Assembly: GCA_016776605.1 (NCBI GenBank) | Contig: JADHTB010000003.1 | Coordinates: forward strand, 186,001-250,000 | Reading direction: 5' to 3' | DNA length: 64,000 nt | Source of the DNA: Alphaproteobacteria bacterium | GTDB taxonomy: Bacteria > Pseudomonadota > Alphaproteobacteria > GCA-2731375 | Part shown: positions 1 through 9,302 of the stretch, piece after piece | Layout: each line of letters starts with the position of its first letter | Position numbering within the stretch: position 1 is the first letter of the stretch | The notes under the pieces: generated by a model | The model's input: only the letters and a program-made list of their open reading frames with translations | Told to the model about the DNA's origin: nothing | Database searches by the model: none | Position numbers and translations under genes: made by a program

Positions 1-2253
1 GCAAAATTCACCGCCGATTTGAACGAGGAAGGGCAATTGTATGGCGCCGTTCTGCGCTCGCCCCACGCCCACGCGGTCATCAATACCATCGATACCAGCG
101 CGGCAGCGGCGTTGCCCGGCGTGGCCGGCGTCTATACCGGGGCGGACCTGGAAGCCGATGGGATTGGGCCATTGCCCTGCGCCGCGGCGCAGGTGGTTGC
201 CACGGTTGCCCCCATCATCGTGCCGCCGCGTTATGCCCTGGCGCGAGGCCGGGTGCGCCATGTGGGCGATCCGGTGGCTTTCGTGGTGGCGGAAAGCCTT
301 AATATGGCACTCGACGCGTTGGAACTGATCGAGGTCGACTACGATCCCCTGCCGGCATTGGTCGACAGCCGGGGGGCCTTGGCGCCCGGCGCGCCGGAAA
401 TCTGGCCCGAAGCCGCCGGCAATCTCTGCTATTTGTTTGAAAAAGGCGATCAGGCGGCGGTTGATAGCGCTTTCGCGGGGGCGGCCCATGTGGTCGAGCT
501 CGAAATCGCCAACAACCGAGTCTCGCCTGCGCCCAGCGAACCCCGCGCCGCCATCGGCCGCCATGACCCGGCCACGGATACGCTGCATTTGCTGCTGACC
601 GGCCAGGGCGTACACGCTATCCGTGACCAGTTGGCCGGCGCGATTTTCAAAGTGCGGCCGGAACAGCTGCACGTCTCCGCGCCCGATGTGGGAGGCGGTT
701 TTGGCCTGAAGAATTTCGTCTATCCGGAATGGGTGTTGCTGCTCTGGGCGGCGCGGCGCCTGGGGCGGCCGGTTAAATGGGTGGCCGAGCGCAACGAAGA
801 ATTCATGAGCAGCACCCAAGGCCGCGATATCCATGCAACGGCCCGTCTGGCCCTGGATGGGGATGGCCGCTTCCTGGCCCTTTCCGCCGCCTTGACCGCG
901 AACATGGGCGCCTATCTTTCTTCGTTCGGGCCAGGTGTTTCGACCAACGCCGCCTCGACGGCGATGGGCGGTATCTACGATATTCCCAGCGTCTTCATGG
1001 CGGTGCGCGGCGCCTTTACCAACACGTTGCCCGTCGATGCCTATCGCGGCGCCGGCAAACCGGAAGCCAACTACATCATCGAGCGCCTGATCGAGGCCGC
1101 CGCGCCGCGTATCGGCGTCGACCCGATCGAACTGCGTCTGTTGAACGCCATCGACCGCTTCCCCTACCGCTCCGCCCTGGGGATCGAGATTGATACCGGC
1201 GATTTCAAGGGCAATATCGAAAGCGCCCTCCGCCTGGCCGACCGCGCCGGCTTTGCAGGCCGGCGCAAAGCGGCCGCCGAAGCCGGCCGCCTGCGCGGCA
1301 TGGGGGTTGGCTGCTTCCTGGAAACCGCCCGCGGCGCCAATGCCGAGGGGGCCGAGGTTCGGTTCCGGGCCGATGGCGGGGTTGAGCTGCGTCTGGGTAC
1401 GGAGGCCAACGGCCAGGGCCACGAGACCGCCTTCAGCCAAATCGCCGCCGCCACCTTCGGCCTGCCGCTGGATGCCTTCCATTATATTCAGGCCGACACG
1501 GCAGAGGTGCGCGCCGGTAATGGCCATGGCGGCGCCCGTTCCATGCATATGGGCGGCAGTGCCTTGGTGGCCGCGATGGCGGCGGTGCTGGACAAGGCCC
1601 GCCCGATCGCGGCGCAGATGCTGCAGGCCGACGAAACGGCGCTGGCCTTCGAAGACGGCGCCTTCGGTGTCGCCGGCAGCGACCGTTCGGTTCGCCTGCT
1701 CGACGTCGCGGCGGCGGCGCGGGACCCGAAGCTGGCGGGAGAGGTCGGCGCCAACGGTCTGGACAGTTACGCGCGGCGGGAAGATGCGCCCTTTACCTTC
1801 CCCAGCGGCTGCCATGTGGCGGAGGTCGAGATCGACCGGCAGACCGGCGCCCTGCGCCTGGAAAGCTATCTTATGGTCGATGACTACGGCGCCATGATCA
1901 ATCCGCGCCTGACCGAGGGCCAGGTGCACGGCGGCGTGACCCAGGGGATCGGCCAGGCCCTGTTGGAAAACCTTGTCTACGACCCAGACACGGCGCAATT
2001 GTTGAGCGGCACATTAATGGACTACACCCTGCCCCGCGCCACCCACCTGCCGTCCTTCGCGGTTCACTTCCGGCAAACCCCGACGGCGGCAAACCCCTTG
2101 GGGGTCAAGGGCTCCGGCCAGGCGGGCTGCATCGCCGCGCCGCAAACCATTATCTCCGCCATCCTGGATGCCTTGAAACCCCTGGGCATCACCGACATTG
2201 ACATGCCCGCCACCCCTGAACGCCTGTGGCGCGCGATGAATGGCAAGCCGTAA
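1..2253 (+). CDS. Xanthine dehydrogenase-family molybdopterin-binding subunit (5' truncated)
   Basis: This is the large molybdenum-cofactor subunit of a xanthine/aldehyde/CO dehydrogenase-family hydroxylase. The frame is open from base 1 (AKFTADL precedes the TTG at 19), so only a few tens of N-terminal residues are missing. Visible motifs are the cofactor loop VGGGFGLKN, the AYRGAGKPE segment and the C-terminal GVKGSGQAG. AYRGAGKPE is the form II type; form I CO dehydrogenase carries AYRCSFR, so CO oxidation is unlikely. The FAD and 2Fe-2S partners are not seen and may lie upstream of the window. The substrate cannot be told from sequence. Confidence 0.9.
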   Translation, partial: AKFTADLNEEGQLYGAVLRSPHAHAVINTIDTSAAAALPGVAGVYTGADLEADGIGPLPCAAAQVVATVAPIIVPPRYALARGRVRHVGDPVAFVVAESLNMALDALELIEVDYDPLPALVDSRGALAPGAPEIWPEAAGNLCYLFEKGDQAAVDSAFAGAAHVVELEIANNRVSPAPSEPRAAIGRHDPATDTLHLLLTGQGVHAIRDQLAGAIFKVRPEQLHVSAPDVGGGFGLKNFVYPEWVLLLWAARRLGRPVKWVAERNEEFMSSTQGRDIHATARLALDGDGRFLALSAALTANMGAYLSSFGPGVSTNAASTAMGGIYDIPSVFMAVRGAFTNTLPVDAYRGAGKPEANYIIERLIEAAAPRIGVDPIELRLLNAIDRFPYRSALGIEIDTGDFKGNIESALRLADRAGFAGRRKAAAEAGRLRGMGVGCFLETARGANAEGAEVRFRADGGVELRLGTEANGQGHETAFSQIAAATFGLPLDAFHYIQADTAEVRAGNGHGGARSMHMGGSALVAAMAAVLDKARPIAAQMLQADETALAFEDGAFGVAGSDRSVRLLDVAAAARDPKLAGEVGANGLDSYARREDAPFTFPSGCHVAEVEIDRQTGALRLESYLMVDDYGAMINPRLTEGQVHGGVTQGIGQALLENLVYDPDTAQLLSGTLMDYTLPRATHLPSFAVHFRQTPTAANPLGVKGSGQAGCIAAPQTIISAILDALKPLGITDIDMPATPERLWRAMNGKP

Positions 2254-2276
2254 CCAAGCGCAACGGTGCTATCAGG

Positions 2277-2356
2277 GTCGCCGCGAAAGCGACTCCAATT
2301 AATTGAAAATTGCCCTAATTCCAAAGATCTGAGCATTTTCAGAATGAAAATGCTCT
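2277..2356. repeat. Degenerate family A structured repeat (A0)
   Basis: The 3' half is an intact family A hairpin (GAGCATTTTC-AGAAT-GAAAATGCTC), preceded by the shared CCAAAGATCT. The 5' half is decayed but keeps a small inner stem (GTCGC...GCGAC). It overlaps the stop codon of the adjacent minus-strand MBL gene and lies between two convergent genes. Confidence 0.75.
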
Positions 2357-3170
2357 AGCCAGTTGGCGGCACATCCAGCCGAATAACGTCTTCCTGGCCG
2401 TCGCGGACCAGGGGATAGCGCACCATCACCAACGGGTCATGGCCCGGAATGATATGCTTCCCGGAGTCCGCCAGATTGCGCATGGTGGTATAGCCCTGCA
2501 CCATATCGGCTGCCGAATAAACGATAGGGAACGGGGCGACCCCCTCCATATTTTCATAAAAATGCGAGGCGTCCGAGGCCAGGACGACCCAGCCGCGCTT
2601 GGTCAGCACACGGACACATTGCACACCGGCGGTATGGCCGCCGATCCAATGCACCGAGATCCCCGGCGCCACCGCCCCATCGCCATCGTGAAAGCAAACC
2701 CGGCCGTCAAAGATCCGCCGCACCATGGTGCAAACGTGATCAGGGGCATAGGCATGGCCAAACGGTTCATGGCACATATGCTTGCCCGTGGCATAGTTCA
2801 TCTCGCGTTCCTGCAGATGGAAGCGGGCGGCGGGAAAATCATCCAGGGTGCCGGCGTGGTCATAATGCAGATGGGTGATGATCACGTCCTTGACCTTGGC
2901 CGCATCGATGCCGATGATTTCCAAGCCTTCGCGGGGCAGCCGGGTGATGACCCGCCCCCGCTTGTCCCCTTCGCCACGCTCAAAGCCCGTATCCACCACG
3001 ATGGTGCGGTTTTCGTTGACGATGGCCCAGACGAAGTAATCCAGGGGCATCGGGCCATCGTGGGGATCGGTATCGGGATGCGGCGCTATGATGAAATTGT
3101 CGCGCCGCAGCCGCTCCTTCACGCTGCCATAGCGGATGGCGAAGACTTCGTGGATTTCCGGTTCGCTCAT
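2355..3170 (-). CDS. MBL-fold metallo-hydrolase, AHL-lactonase-like
   Basis: This 271-aa metallo-beta-lactamase-fold hydrolase has the dinuclear zinc motif THLHYDHAG (H100, H102, D104, H105). Further ligands are likely in GGHTAGVQ, SDASHFYE and the C-terminal IIPGHDPLV. Annotation pipelines often place this group with N-acyl-homoserine lactonases, but other lactone or ester substrates are equally possible. It starts 27 bp after the upstream SDR gene on the same strand, so the two probably form an operon. Its stop codon lies inside repeat A0. The context is catabolic and I see no quorum-sensing gene nearby. Confidence 0.85.
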   Translation of the reverse strand: MSEPEIHEVFAIRYGSVKERLRRDNFIIAPHPDTDPHDGPMPLDYFVWAIVNENRTIVVDTGFERGEGDKRGRVITRLPREGLEIIGIDAAKVKDVIITHLHYDHAGTLDDFPAARFHLQEREMNYATGKHMCHEPFGHAYAPDHVCTMVRRIFDGRVCFHDGDGAVAPGISVHWIGGHTAGVQCVRVLTKRGWVVLASDASHFYENMEGVAPFPIVYSAADMVQGYTTMRNLADSGKHIIPGHDPLVMVRYPLVRDGQEDVIRLDVPPTG

Positions 3171-3197
3171 AATTTCGTTTCCTCTTCTTATTGCTGA

Positions 3198-3962
3198 TCA
3201 GCGGGCCAGATAGCCGCCGTCTATCACCAGTTCGCTGCCGGTAACGAATTTCGCGGCATCGGAGGCCAGATAAAGAATACCCTCCGCGATATCCGCCGGT
3301 TCACCCATTTGCCCGGTAGGCTGGGACTGCAGGATCGCTTCCCGGCGCGCCGGTCCACCGCGTTGGATGGCACCGCCAACCATGGGCGTATCGATAAAGC
3401 CCGGATGCACCGAATTGACCCGGATATTGAGGCCGCGCGCCGCGCATTCAATGGCGACGGCCTTGGTCAACAGGCGAACGCCGCCTTTCGAGGCTGTATA
3501 GGCGGCGGACAAGGGCAGGCCGATCATGCCCAGGATGGACGAGGTATTGATGATAGCGCCGCCATTTTCTTTCATGGCACCAACGCCGTGCTTCACGCCC
3601 AGAAAGACGCCATCCAGATTGACCGACATGGTGGCCCGCCAAAGTTCCAGGGGCGTTTCCTCGACCGGCAGGCCGTTACCCCCCACGCCGGCGTTGTTGA
3701 CCAGAATGTCCAATCGGCCATGATCGGCCAAAACGGCGGCGATGATCTTTTTCCAGTCGGCCTCGTCGGTGACGTCGTGATGGTGATATTGCGCCGTGCC
3801 GCCCGCGGCGATAATAGCCGCCACGGCCTCGTCGCCGGCGCCATCCTGCAGATCGGTCAACACCACCGTGGCGCCTTCGCGGGCCATCAATTGTCCTGTC
3901 GCCAGTCCGATGCCAGAGGCCCCCCCCGTAATCAAGGCGACCTTGTCCGCTACCCGTCCCAT
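3198..3962 (-). CDS. SDR-family oxidoreductase
   Basis: This classical short-chain dehydrogenase of 254 aa has the NAD(P)-binding TGGASGIG near the N terminus, the NNAGVGG segment, a catalytic Ser in NTSSILG and the YTASKGG motif. I chose the ATG at 3962 (MGRVADKVALITGG) because a GGGAGG ribosome site lies about 7 nt upstream. The ORF-track start at 4052 adds about 30 non-homologous residues. It is divergent from the carboxymuconolactone decarboxylase-like gene and probably co-transcribed with the MBL hydrolase. Substrate unknown. Confidence 0.88.
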   Translation of the reverse strand: MGRVADKVALITGGASGIGLATGQLMAREGATVVLTDLQDGAGDEAVAAIIAAGGTAQYHHHDVTDEADWKKIIAAVLADHGRLDILVNNAGVGGNGLPVEETPLELWRATMSVNLDGVFLGVKHGVGAMKENGGAIINTSSILGMIGLPLSAAYTASKGGVRLLTKAVAIECAARGLNIRVNSVHPGFIDTPMVGGAIQRGGPARREAILQSQPTGQMGEPADIAEGILYLASDAAKFVTGSELVIDGGYLAR

Positions 3963-4083
3963 CTCCATCCCTCCCATTATATTTTTATTTCTGGGCACAG
4001 AATGAAGCAGAGCGCTGGCCAGATCAAATGCCCTGCGCGTAAGATGCGGCAATAATTTTGCAACGAGTACCAGCGAGGCGGAT

Positions 4084-4467
4084 ATGGATAAGGCGCTTTA
4101 CGAAAAAGGCCTGGGCATCAGGAAAGAAGTTCTGGGCGAGGAATACGTGGACCGGGCAATCAATAACGCCACGGATTTCAACCGGCATTTCCAGGAAATG
4201 ATCACGGAATATGCCTGGGGCGGCATCTGGGGCTCGGACGCCCTCGAGAAAAAGACCCGCAGCATGCTGAACCTGGCCATGCTGGCCGCTCTGAACCGGC
4301 CCCAGGAGTTCGAACTGCATTTTCGCGGCGCCTTAAAGAACGGCTGCACCTTGGATGAATTGCGCGCCGTTCTGGAACAGATCGCCGTCTATTGCGGCGC
4401 CCCGGCCGGCGTGGAGGCTTTCCGCATCGCCCGCGGGATACTTGACGAACAACAGGAAGGAGCCTGA
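4084..4467 (+). CDS. Carboxymuconolactone decarboxylase-family protein
   Basis: This 127-aa protein has the length and motifs of the CMD/PcaC-AhpD fold family, including WGSDALEKKTRSMLNLA, FRGALKNGCTLDEL and the terminal EQIAVYCGAPAGVEAF. The AhpD CxxC redox pair is absent, so a decarboxylase- or PcaC-like role is favoured over peroxidase reduction. A GAGGCGG ribosome site precedes the ATG. It is the first gene of a plus-strand group with a 3-hydroxyisobutyrate dehydrogenase-like gene and an SDR, with only 2 bp to the next gene. The true substrate is not evident. Confidence 0.85.
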   Translation: MDKALYEKGLGIRKEVLGEEYVDRAINNATDFNRHFQEMITEYAWGGIWGSDALEKKTRSMLNLAMLAALNRPQEFELHFRGALKNGCTLDELRAVLEQIAVYCGAPAGVEAFRIARGILDEQQEGA

Positions 4468-4469
4468 GC

Positions 4470-5345
4470 ATGGCATCCGAGCAAAACCCATTGATAGGTT
4501 TCATCGGCCTTGGCGCCATGGGCAGCCGCATGGCGGCCAATGTTGCCGCCGCCGGTTTTCCCATGATCTGCTTCGATGTGGCGGGAACCAAGGACCGTGC
4601 GCCCGAGGGCGCGGCGATTGCCGCATCCGTGGGCGCGGTCGCCGCCGCGGCCGAGATCATTATTCTCAGCCTGCCCAACGGCGCGGTCTCGGCCTCGGTC
4701 GCGGAAGAAATTATCGAGACCAACCAGCGCACGGTCTCGACCATCATCGATACTTCCACCATCGGTGTGGCCGCGGCCAAGTCCGTACATAGCCGTCTGG
4801 CTGGTTCCGAATTGGCCTATATGGACGCGCCCGTGTCGGGCGGTATCGCCGGTGCGGCGGCTGGCAGCCTGGCCCTGATGTTCGCCGGCTCGGACGAAAA
4901 ATTCACAACACTCCTGCCCCTTATGCAGGCGATGTCGAAAAATCCCTTCCATGTCGGGACAGAGGCGGGCCAGGCTCAGGCCATGAAACTGTTGAACAAC
5001 TTCCTCTCCGGCCTGGCCATGACCGCGACCTCCGAGGCTATTTCCTTTGGCCTGACCCAGGGCCTGGAAATGTCCACCATGCTGGATGTGTTGAATGTTT
5101 CTTCGGGGCAGAACACCGCCACGTCCGACAAATTTCCCAACCGGGTGCTGACGGAACTCTATAACGCGGAATTTCTCAACACCATGTATCTCAAGGATAT
5201 CAGCCTGTATGTGGAAAATGTCGCGGCCGCCGGTACGGTTGATACCATAAGCAGCAACCTGCTGCCCATCTGGCAGCGTTTTGCCGCCGCCGAGCCCGGT
5301 GCCGATATAACCGAGGTATTCCCGTTTCTGCGCGATAAGCGCTGA
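4470..5345 (+). CDS. NAD(P)-dependent beta-hydroxyacid dehydrogenase (3-HIBADH family)
   Basis: This 291-aa protein opens with the dinucleotide-binding IGFIGLGAMGSRMA. It continues with the family substrate segment DAPVSGGIAGAAAGSL and the catalytic lysine region (MKLLNNFLSG). It belongs to the 3-hydroxyisobutyrate/tartronate-semialdehyde/6-phosphogluconate-like dehydrogenases. Which hydroxyacid it oxidises cannot be told. It starts 2 bp after the CMD-like gene and is followed 20 bp later by an SDR, so the three are probably one transcript encoding consecutive steps of a small-acid catabolic route. Confidence 0.9.
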   Translation: MASEQNPLIGFIGLGAMGSRMAANVAAAGFPMICFDVAGTKDRAPEGAAIAASVGAVAAAAEIIILSLPNGAVSASVAEEIIETNQRTVSTIIDTSTIGVAAAKSVHSRLAGSELAYMDAPVSGGIAGAAAGSLALMFAGSDEKFTTLLPLMQAMSKNPFHVGTEAGQAQAMKLLNNFLSGLAMTATSEAISFGLTQGLEMSTMLDVLNVSSGQNTATSDKFPNRVLTELYNAEFLNTMYLKDISLYVENVAAAGTVDTISSNLLPIWQRFAAAEPGADITEVFPFLRDKR

Positions 5346-5365
5346 ACAAGCGCAGGAGAACAATT

Positions 5366-6118
5366 ATGAATAAAATCGATCTGGACGGCCGCACGGCCAT
5401 TGTCACGGGTGGCGCGGACGGCATTGGCCGGGCCATTAGCGAACGGTTCCTGGCGTCGGGCGCCTCGGTCATTATGTGGGATATCAGACAGGATAATCTG
5501 GACGCCATGTTGGCGGCGAATAATGTTGGCGACCGCCTGCAAGGGAGCAAGGTTGACGTGACCGACCCGGATCAGGTTGCCGCCGCCCGCGATAGCGCCC
5601 TGGCGGCCCATGGCAAGATTGATATTCTGGTCTGCAACGCAGGCATCGCCGGCCCGGCCAAGAAAAGCTGGGAATACAGCTATGCCGAATGGCGGTCTGT
5701 CGTCAGCCTGGATCTGGACGCGGTCTTTCTGTGCTGTCAAAGTCTGATCCCGCACATGATGGACAATGGTTATGGCCGCATCGTCAACATCGCCTCCATC
5801 GCCGGCAAGGAAGGCAATCCGAACGCCTGCGCCTATTCCGCCGCCAAGGCCGGGGTGATCGGCTTGACCAAATCCCTGTCCAAGGAAACGGCCGAGGCGG
5901 GCGTGTTGATCAATTGCATCACCCCGGCGGCGATCCGCACCGCGATCTTTGACCAGCTCACCCAGGAGCACGTGGATTACATGCTCTCGCGCATTCCCAT
6001 GGGCCGTCTGGGCCGGACCGACGAGGCCGCCGCCCTGGTGGCCTGGTTGTCCTCGGAAGATTGCAGCTTCTCCACCGGCGGTGTGTTCGATCTGTCCGGC
6101 GGCCGGGCGACGTATTGA
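5366..6118 (+). CDS. SDR-family oxidoreductase (FabG-like)
   Basis: This 250-aa classical SDR has TGGADGIG for cofactor binding, CNAGIAG, IVNIASIAGKEG with the catalytic Ser, and YSAAKAG with the catalytic Tyr and Lys. An acidic residue after the second strand (MWDIRQD) suggests NAD preference. It ends in the usual GGVFDLSGGRATY. It is the third gene of the CMD-HIBADH-SDR set with a GCGCAGGAG ribosome site upstream. A family A repeat follows about 55 bp after its stop, at the convergent junction with the methyltransferase gene. Confidence 0.9.
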   Translation: MNKIDLDGRTAIVTGGADGIGRAISERFLASGASVIMWDIRQDNLDAMLAANNVGDRLQGSKVDVTDPDQVAAARDSALAAHGKIDILVCNAGIAGPAKKSWEYSYAEWRSVVSLDLDAVFLCCQSLIPHMMDNGYGRIVNIASIAGKEGNPNACAYSAAKAGVIGLTKSLSKETAEAGVLINCITPAAIRTAIFDQLTQEHVDYMLSRIPMGRLGRTDEAAALVAWLSSEDCSFSTGGVFDLSGGRATY

Positions 6119-6173
6119 TCCCATGCGCATCGAGGTTACCCCCAGAGGCGGGATCAGGGAACCGGACTGGGCC

Positions 6174-6274
6174 AGAGCAATTCCGAATTAAAGAGAATCG
6201 CGAAGCGATTCTAAGTGATTGGAAAAAATGCTCTAATTCTAAAGATCTGAGCATTTTCAGAATGAAAATGCTCT
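6174..6274. repeat. Family A structured repeat (A1)
   Basis: This is a 101-bp intergenic element built of two hairpins. The first is an outer stem AGAGCA...TGCTCT enclosing an inner stem AGAATCGC-GAA-GCGATTCT. The second is GAGCATTTTC-AGAAT-GAAAATGCTC. It is nearly identical to A2 and A3; one outer-arm base differs. It lies between convergent genes. Confidence 0.9.
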
Positions 6275-6291
6275 GGGGAAATCATGGTGGA

Positions 6292-7137
6292 TTATTGGTG
6301 ACGCCGGGCCAGAAAGCGGCCGCCGCCTAACTGGCCCTTTTCGATTGAACCCACGAACAGCGTGTAGATGTCGTCCCACCTGCGGTAGACCGCCTCGCCA
6401 AAACCAGCAACGGTTTGTGCCTTCAGGCCGCGGTACATCGCCAGCCGCGCCGCCAGGATTTCCGCCCAACGGGCGCTCAAATCCACGGCCTCCACCACCT
6501 CGCAACCCGCCGCTGCCAACAGGTCCCGATAGCCGGCCAGGGTGGCGAGATCCACATAGCCCATGCCCTGGCTCATTTTGTCACGGTCATGGGCGTTCAG
6601 GCCGCTGCCTTCCAATATGTCGGTAAAGGCGATGCGCCCGCCAGCTTTGGTCACCCGGGCAACTTCGGCGATCAAGCGTTTTTTGTCTGGAATATGACAC
6701 CAGGCTTCCTGGCCGATGACCACGTCGAAGGTGCGGTCGGGAAAAGGGTTTTCCAGTGCGTTGGCGGTTTGGAAGGTCACTAGACCCGACAATCCGGCCA
6801 GTTCGGTCAAACGTTTGGCGCCCTCGACCCGGCTTTCGGTCAGATCGATGCCGGTCACCCGACAACCATAATTGTGGGCCAGATAACGCGCCGGGCCGCC
6901 CATGCCGCTGGCCACATCCAGGACATGGCTGGTGGCCGTAATACCCGCCGTTTGCGCCAAAATATCAATAGCCCCGACGCCATCGTAATGGTCCATGTCG
7001 TAATTCTGCAGGATATCCTCGTTCAACGTGGACAGCTCGATACCGTCCAACGCCAGTTTTTCCAGGATCTGTTGTTCGTTGATCGGGTGGGTATCGTAAA
7101 AATTCACGACGGTGCGGGTATGTGCTTCAATGTTCAT
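6292..7137 (-). CDS. Class I SAM-dependent methyltransferase
   Basis: This 281-aa protein has a type 11 methyltransferase core. Motif I is VLDVASGMGGPARYLA, motif II is GIDLTES and a post-I segment is FQTANALENPFPDRTFDVVI. The GMGG variant and overall layout resemble small-molecule methyltransferases of the sarcosine/dimethylglycine or tocopherol type, but the acceptor is unknown. It is transcribed alone, divergent from the VOC gene, with a TATAAT-like hexamer in the 186-bp divergent region that faces the VOC gene. Confidence 0.85.
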   Translation of the reverse strand: MNIEAHTRTVVNFYDTHPINEQQILEKLALDGIELSTLNEDILQNYDMDHYDGVGAIDILAQTAGITATSHVLDVASGMGGPARYLAHNYGCRVTGIDLTESRVEGAKRLTELAGLSGLVTFQTANALENPFPDRTFDVVIGQEAWCHIPDKKRLIAEVARVTKAGGRIAFTDILEGSGLNAHDRDKMSQGMGYVDLATLAGYRDLLAAAGCEVVEAVDLSARWAEILAARLAMYRGLKAQTVAGFGEAVYRRWDDIYTLFVGSIEKGQLGGGRFLARRHQ

Positions 7138-7323
7138 ATCTGATCCAGAATATCCTATTTGTGTATAGGTCTCTTGGTAGGAGCAGACACATTATCGGCA
7201 ACAGATTGTTTCCACAAATGCCGCTTGCCCCAGCGGCCGAACCACCCACATAAAGTCGGCAAGCCACGGTTATGCTATAATCCGCAATAATCGAGGCATC
7301 ATCTTTGGGGATCGGAATTCATC

Positions 7324-7962
7324 ATGGCCTTAACGGGGATCAATCATCTAGCGTTCATCACCCACGACCTGGAAGCCACCATCCGCTTTTACCGCGACCT
7401 ACTCGGCATGACGCTGGAGGCCGGCGTCGGCCATGACGGCTATCGCCATTATTTCTTTCGGGCCGGCGAGGCGCAAATCGCCTTTTTCGCCTATGCCGGC
7501 GCCCAGCCCATGCGGCCCAAATCCCACGGTTCGCCAACCCGGGAACCGCTTGGATTTGATCATGTTTCCATGACTTGTGAAAGCCGGGAAGACCTGTTCG
7601 CCGCCAAGGACAGGTTGGACGCCGCCGGCTTCGAGGTTTCGGGCGCCGTGGATCACGGTACCATGTGGTCCATATACTTCTTTGATCCCAACAATATCCC
7701 GTTGGAGATCAGCTGGGATATCATGAAGATCACCCAGCCCCCCGCCGTGGCCGACGACCAGCCCCTGGACATCGTGGCCGAGGGGGCCGGGCCGCAGCCG
7801 GGCCATTGGCCGGAGGTGACCAGGCCAACGCCGGTGGCGCAGATGACGGCACACGCCGGCAACGGCTTCCAAATGCGCGATGCCGCGTTGAGCGAAAATC
7901 GCGGCGACTACACTCCCGAATACCGCGCCCTGCTGACGAAAGCCTCCGACGCGGCGGAATAG
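7324..7962 (+). CDS. VOC-family protein (glyoxalase/extradiol dioxygenase superfamily)
   Basis: This 212-aa protein contains a single vicinal-oxygen-chelate domain in residues 1-140. It starts INHLAFITHDLEATIRFY, with a second half beginning GFDHVSMTCES and the terminal LEISWD. The His residues at the start of each beta-alpha unit and the Glu of LEISWD are the expected metal ligands. About 70 extra C-terminal residues are low complexity and probably flexible. Related proteins include lyases, isomerases and dioxygenases, so no reaction is assigned. An isolated gene with a possible TATAAT at 7276-7281. Confidence 0.82.
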   Translation: MALTGINHLAFITHDLEATIRFYRDLLGMTLEAGVGHDGYRHYFFRAGEAQIAFFAYAGAQPMRPKSHGSPTREPLGFDHVSMTCESREDLFAAKDRLDAAGFEVSGAVDHGTMWSIYFFDPNNIPLEISWDIMKITQPPAVADDQPLDIVAEGAGPQPGHWPEVTRPTPVAQMTAHAGNGFQMRDAALSENRGDYTPEYRALLTKASDAAE

Positions 7963-8037
7963 ACGCATCCTGGGTGACTTCGCCATCGCGCGCCGCTATA
8001 AGAAACGCGTTCTTGTAGGCGGCTTATTGGGGTCAAC

Positions 8038-9063
8038 GTGACGTTATCTTCTTTACCGGCGGGCGTCGCGGTTGTCCGCGCCTGGAAAAATCCAGGCGCC
8101 GTTCCCGGTGCCTGGCAGCGGGCCGCCTTTGCGCTGTTTCTGCTGCTGGCCCTGGTGCTGCCGTTCGTTCTGGAGAACTACACCATTTACACCCTGGCCC
8201 TGGTTGGGGCGCTGGCCATGGCTATTTTAGGGGTCAATCTGCTGACCGGGTTAAGCGGGCAGTTTTCCATTGGTCATGGCGCCTTTTTCGCCATCGGCGC
8301 CTATAGCACCGCCATCGCCATGAACCATGGCGGGCTCTCTGCTTATAGCGCCCTGCCCGTGGCCGCCGTGGTCTCGTTTGTCAGTGGTTTTCTGTTTGGC
8401 TGGCCGGCCCTGCGCCTTGGCCTGATGCATTTGATATTGCTGACCTGGGGTTTCTCGCTGGTGCTGCCACAGGTCTTGAAGCATGAGGTTTTTCAGGACT
8501 GGACCGGCGGCGTCAGCGGCGTTTATCTGGACCGTCCCGATCCGCCTGCGTGGCTGGGGCTGAACGACGATCAATATTGGTACTTCATTACCCTGGCCAT
8601 CATGGTTTTGTTTTTCTGGATCGCCGGCAATCTGATCAACAGCCGTTCGGGCCGGGCCCTGGCCGCCATCCGCGATAACGAGATTGCCGCCGCCCCCATG
8701 GGTATCAACGTGGCCATGTTTAAAACCACTGTTTTTGGTATTTCCGCCATGTACGCCGGCATTGGCGGCGCCTTGACCGGCCTGTTGGCGGATTTCGTGG
8801 CGCCGGATTCCTATGGCCTGTTCTTTTCCATTCTTTTGTTGATCGGTGCCGTGACGGCGGGGTTTCGATCGGTCTGGGGCGCGCTGATTGGCAGCCTGCT
8901 GGTTGTGTACCTACCCGCCGCCGCCGGCAATCTGTCGGCGTCCGTAGCGGTGCCGCCCTTTGGCTTCGCGGTTCTGCTGGTGATTTATTTCATGCCAGAC
9001 GGTATCTCGGGCCTGGCGATGCGTACCTATCGCCGCTTCGCCAATAGTCAGAAACACGGCTGA
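8038..9063 (+). CDS. Branched-chain amino-acid-type ABC transporter permease (LivM)
   Basis: This 341-aa integral membrane protein has about eight to ten hydrophobic helices. It carries the LivM-specific segments GVNLLTGLSGQFSIGHGAFF and SRSGRALAAIRDNEIAAAPMGIN, the cytoplasmic loop that contacts the ATPase. It starts at GTG. LivM normally works with LivH, LivF, LivG and a binding protein, but none of these is within this window. It may pair with subunits encoded elsewhere. About 240 bp of non-coding sequence follow before the convergent IOR gene. Confidence 0.88.
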   Translation: MTLSSLPAGVAVVRAWKNPGAVPGAWQRAAFALFLLLALVLPFVLENYTIYTLALVGALAMAILGVNLLTGLSGQFSIGHGAFFAIGAYSTAIAMNHGGLSAYSALPVAAVVSFVSGFLFGWPALRLGLMHLILLTWGFSLVLPQVLKHEVFQDWTGGVSGVYLDRPDPPAWLGLNDDQYWYFITLAIMVLFFWIAGNLINSRSGRALAAIRDNEIAAAPMGINVAMFKTTVFGISAMYAGIGGALTGLLADFVAPDSYGLFFSILLLIGAVTAGFRSVWGALIGSLLVVYLPAAAGNLSASVAVPPFGFAVLLVIYFMPDGISGLAMRTYRRFANSQKHG

Positions 9064-9302
9064 TACCATGCGGCAATCCCTGTTATGGCCATTCCAGTGA
9101 CCGCTGTCACTGTGGCGCCGGGGAATAGCACCAATATCGATAGCTGAGGGCTGGTCAGACAAGGCGTACAAATTATGCCAACACTCGCGGATTTTCCCAA
9201 TATGGCGGTGGCCCTGCTCCTGGTCCTGGTTTTCCTGCTGTAGCAGGCTGCTGAAAAATGCCGCCTTCATCGCCGTCATGGCGGCACGACGTTGCCGCGC
9301 GG

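Noticed and set aside
1-2253. Carbon monoxide dehydrogenase large subunit
   Set aside because: The segment reads AYRGAGKPE, not the AYRCSFR loop of true form I CO dehydrogenase.
2355-3170. Quorum-quenching lactonase
   Set aside because: The fold and HxHxDH motif are shared by many hydrolases, and no quorum-sensing genes are nearby.
2439-3197. Plus-strand ORF of 252 aa opposite the MBL gene
   Set aside because: It is the antisense shadow of a conserved gene and has no family features. The same holds for other long antisense ORFs, for example those at 11037, 14183, 20256, 22677 and 33416.
9064-9302. Short frame MPTLADFPNMAVALLLVLVFLL and small stem-loops between livM and the IOR gene
   Set aside because: Only 22 codons and no supporting signal. 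The hairpins lack a T tract.
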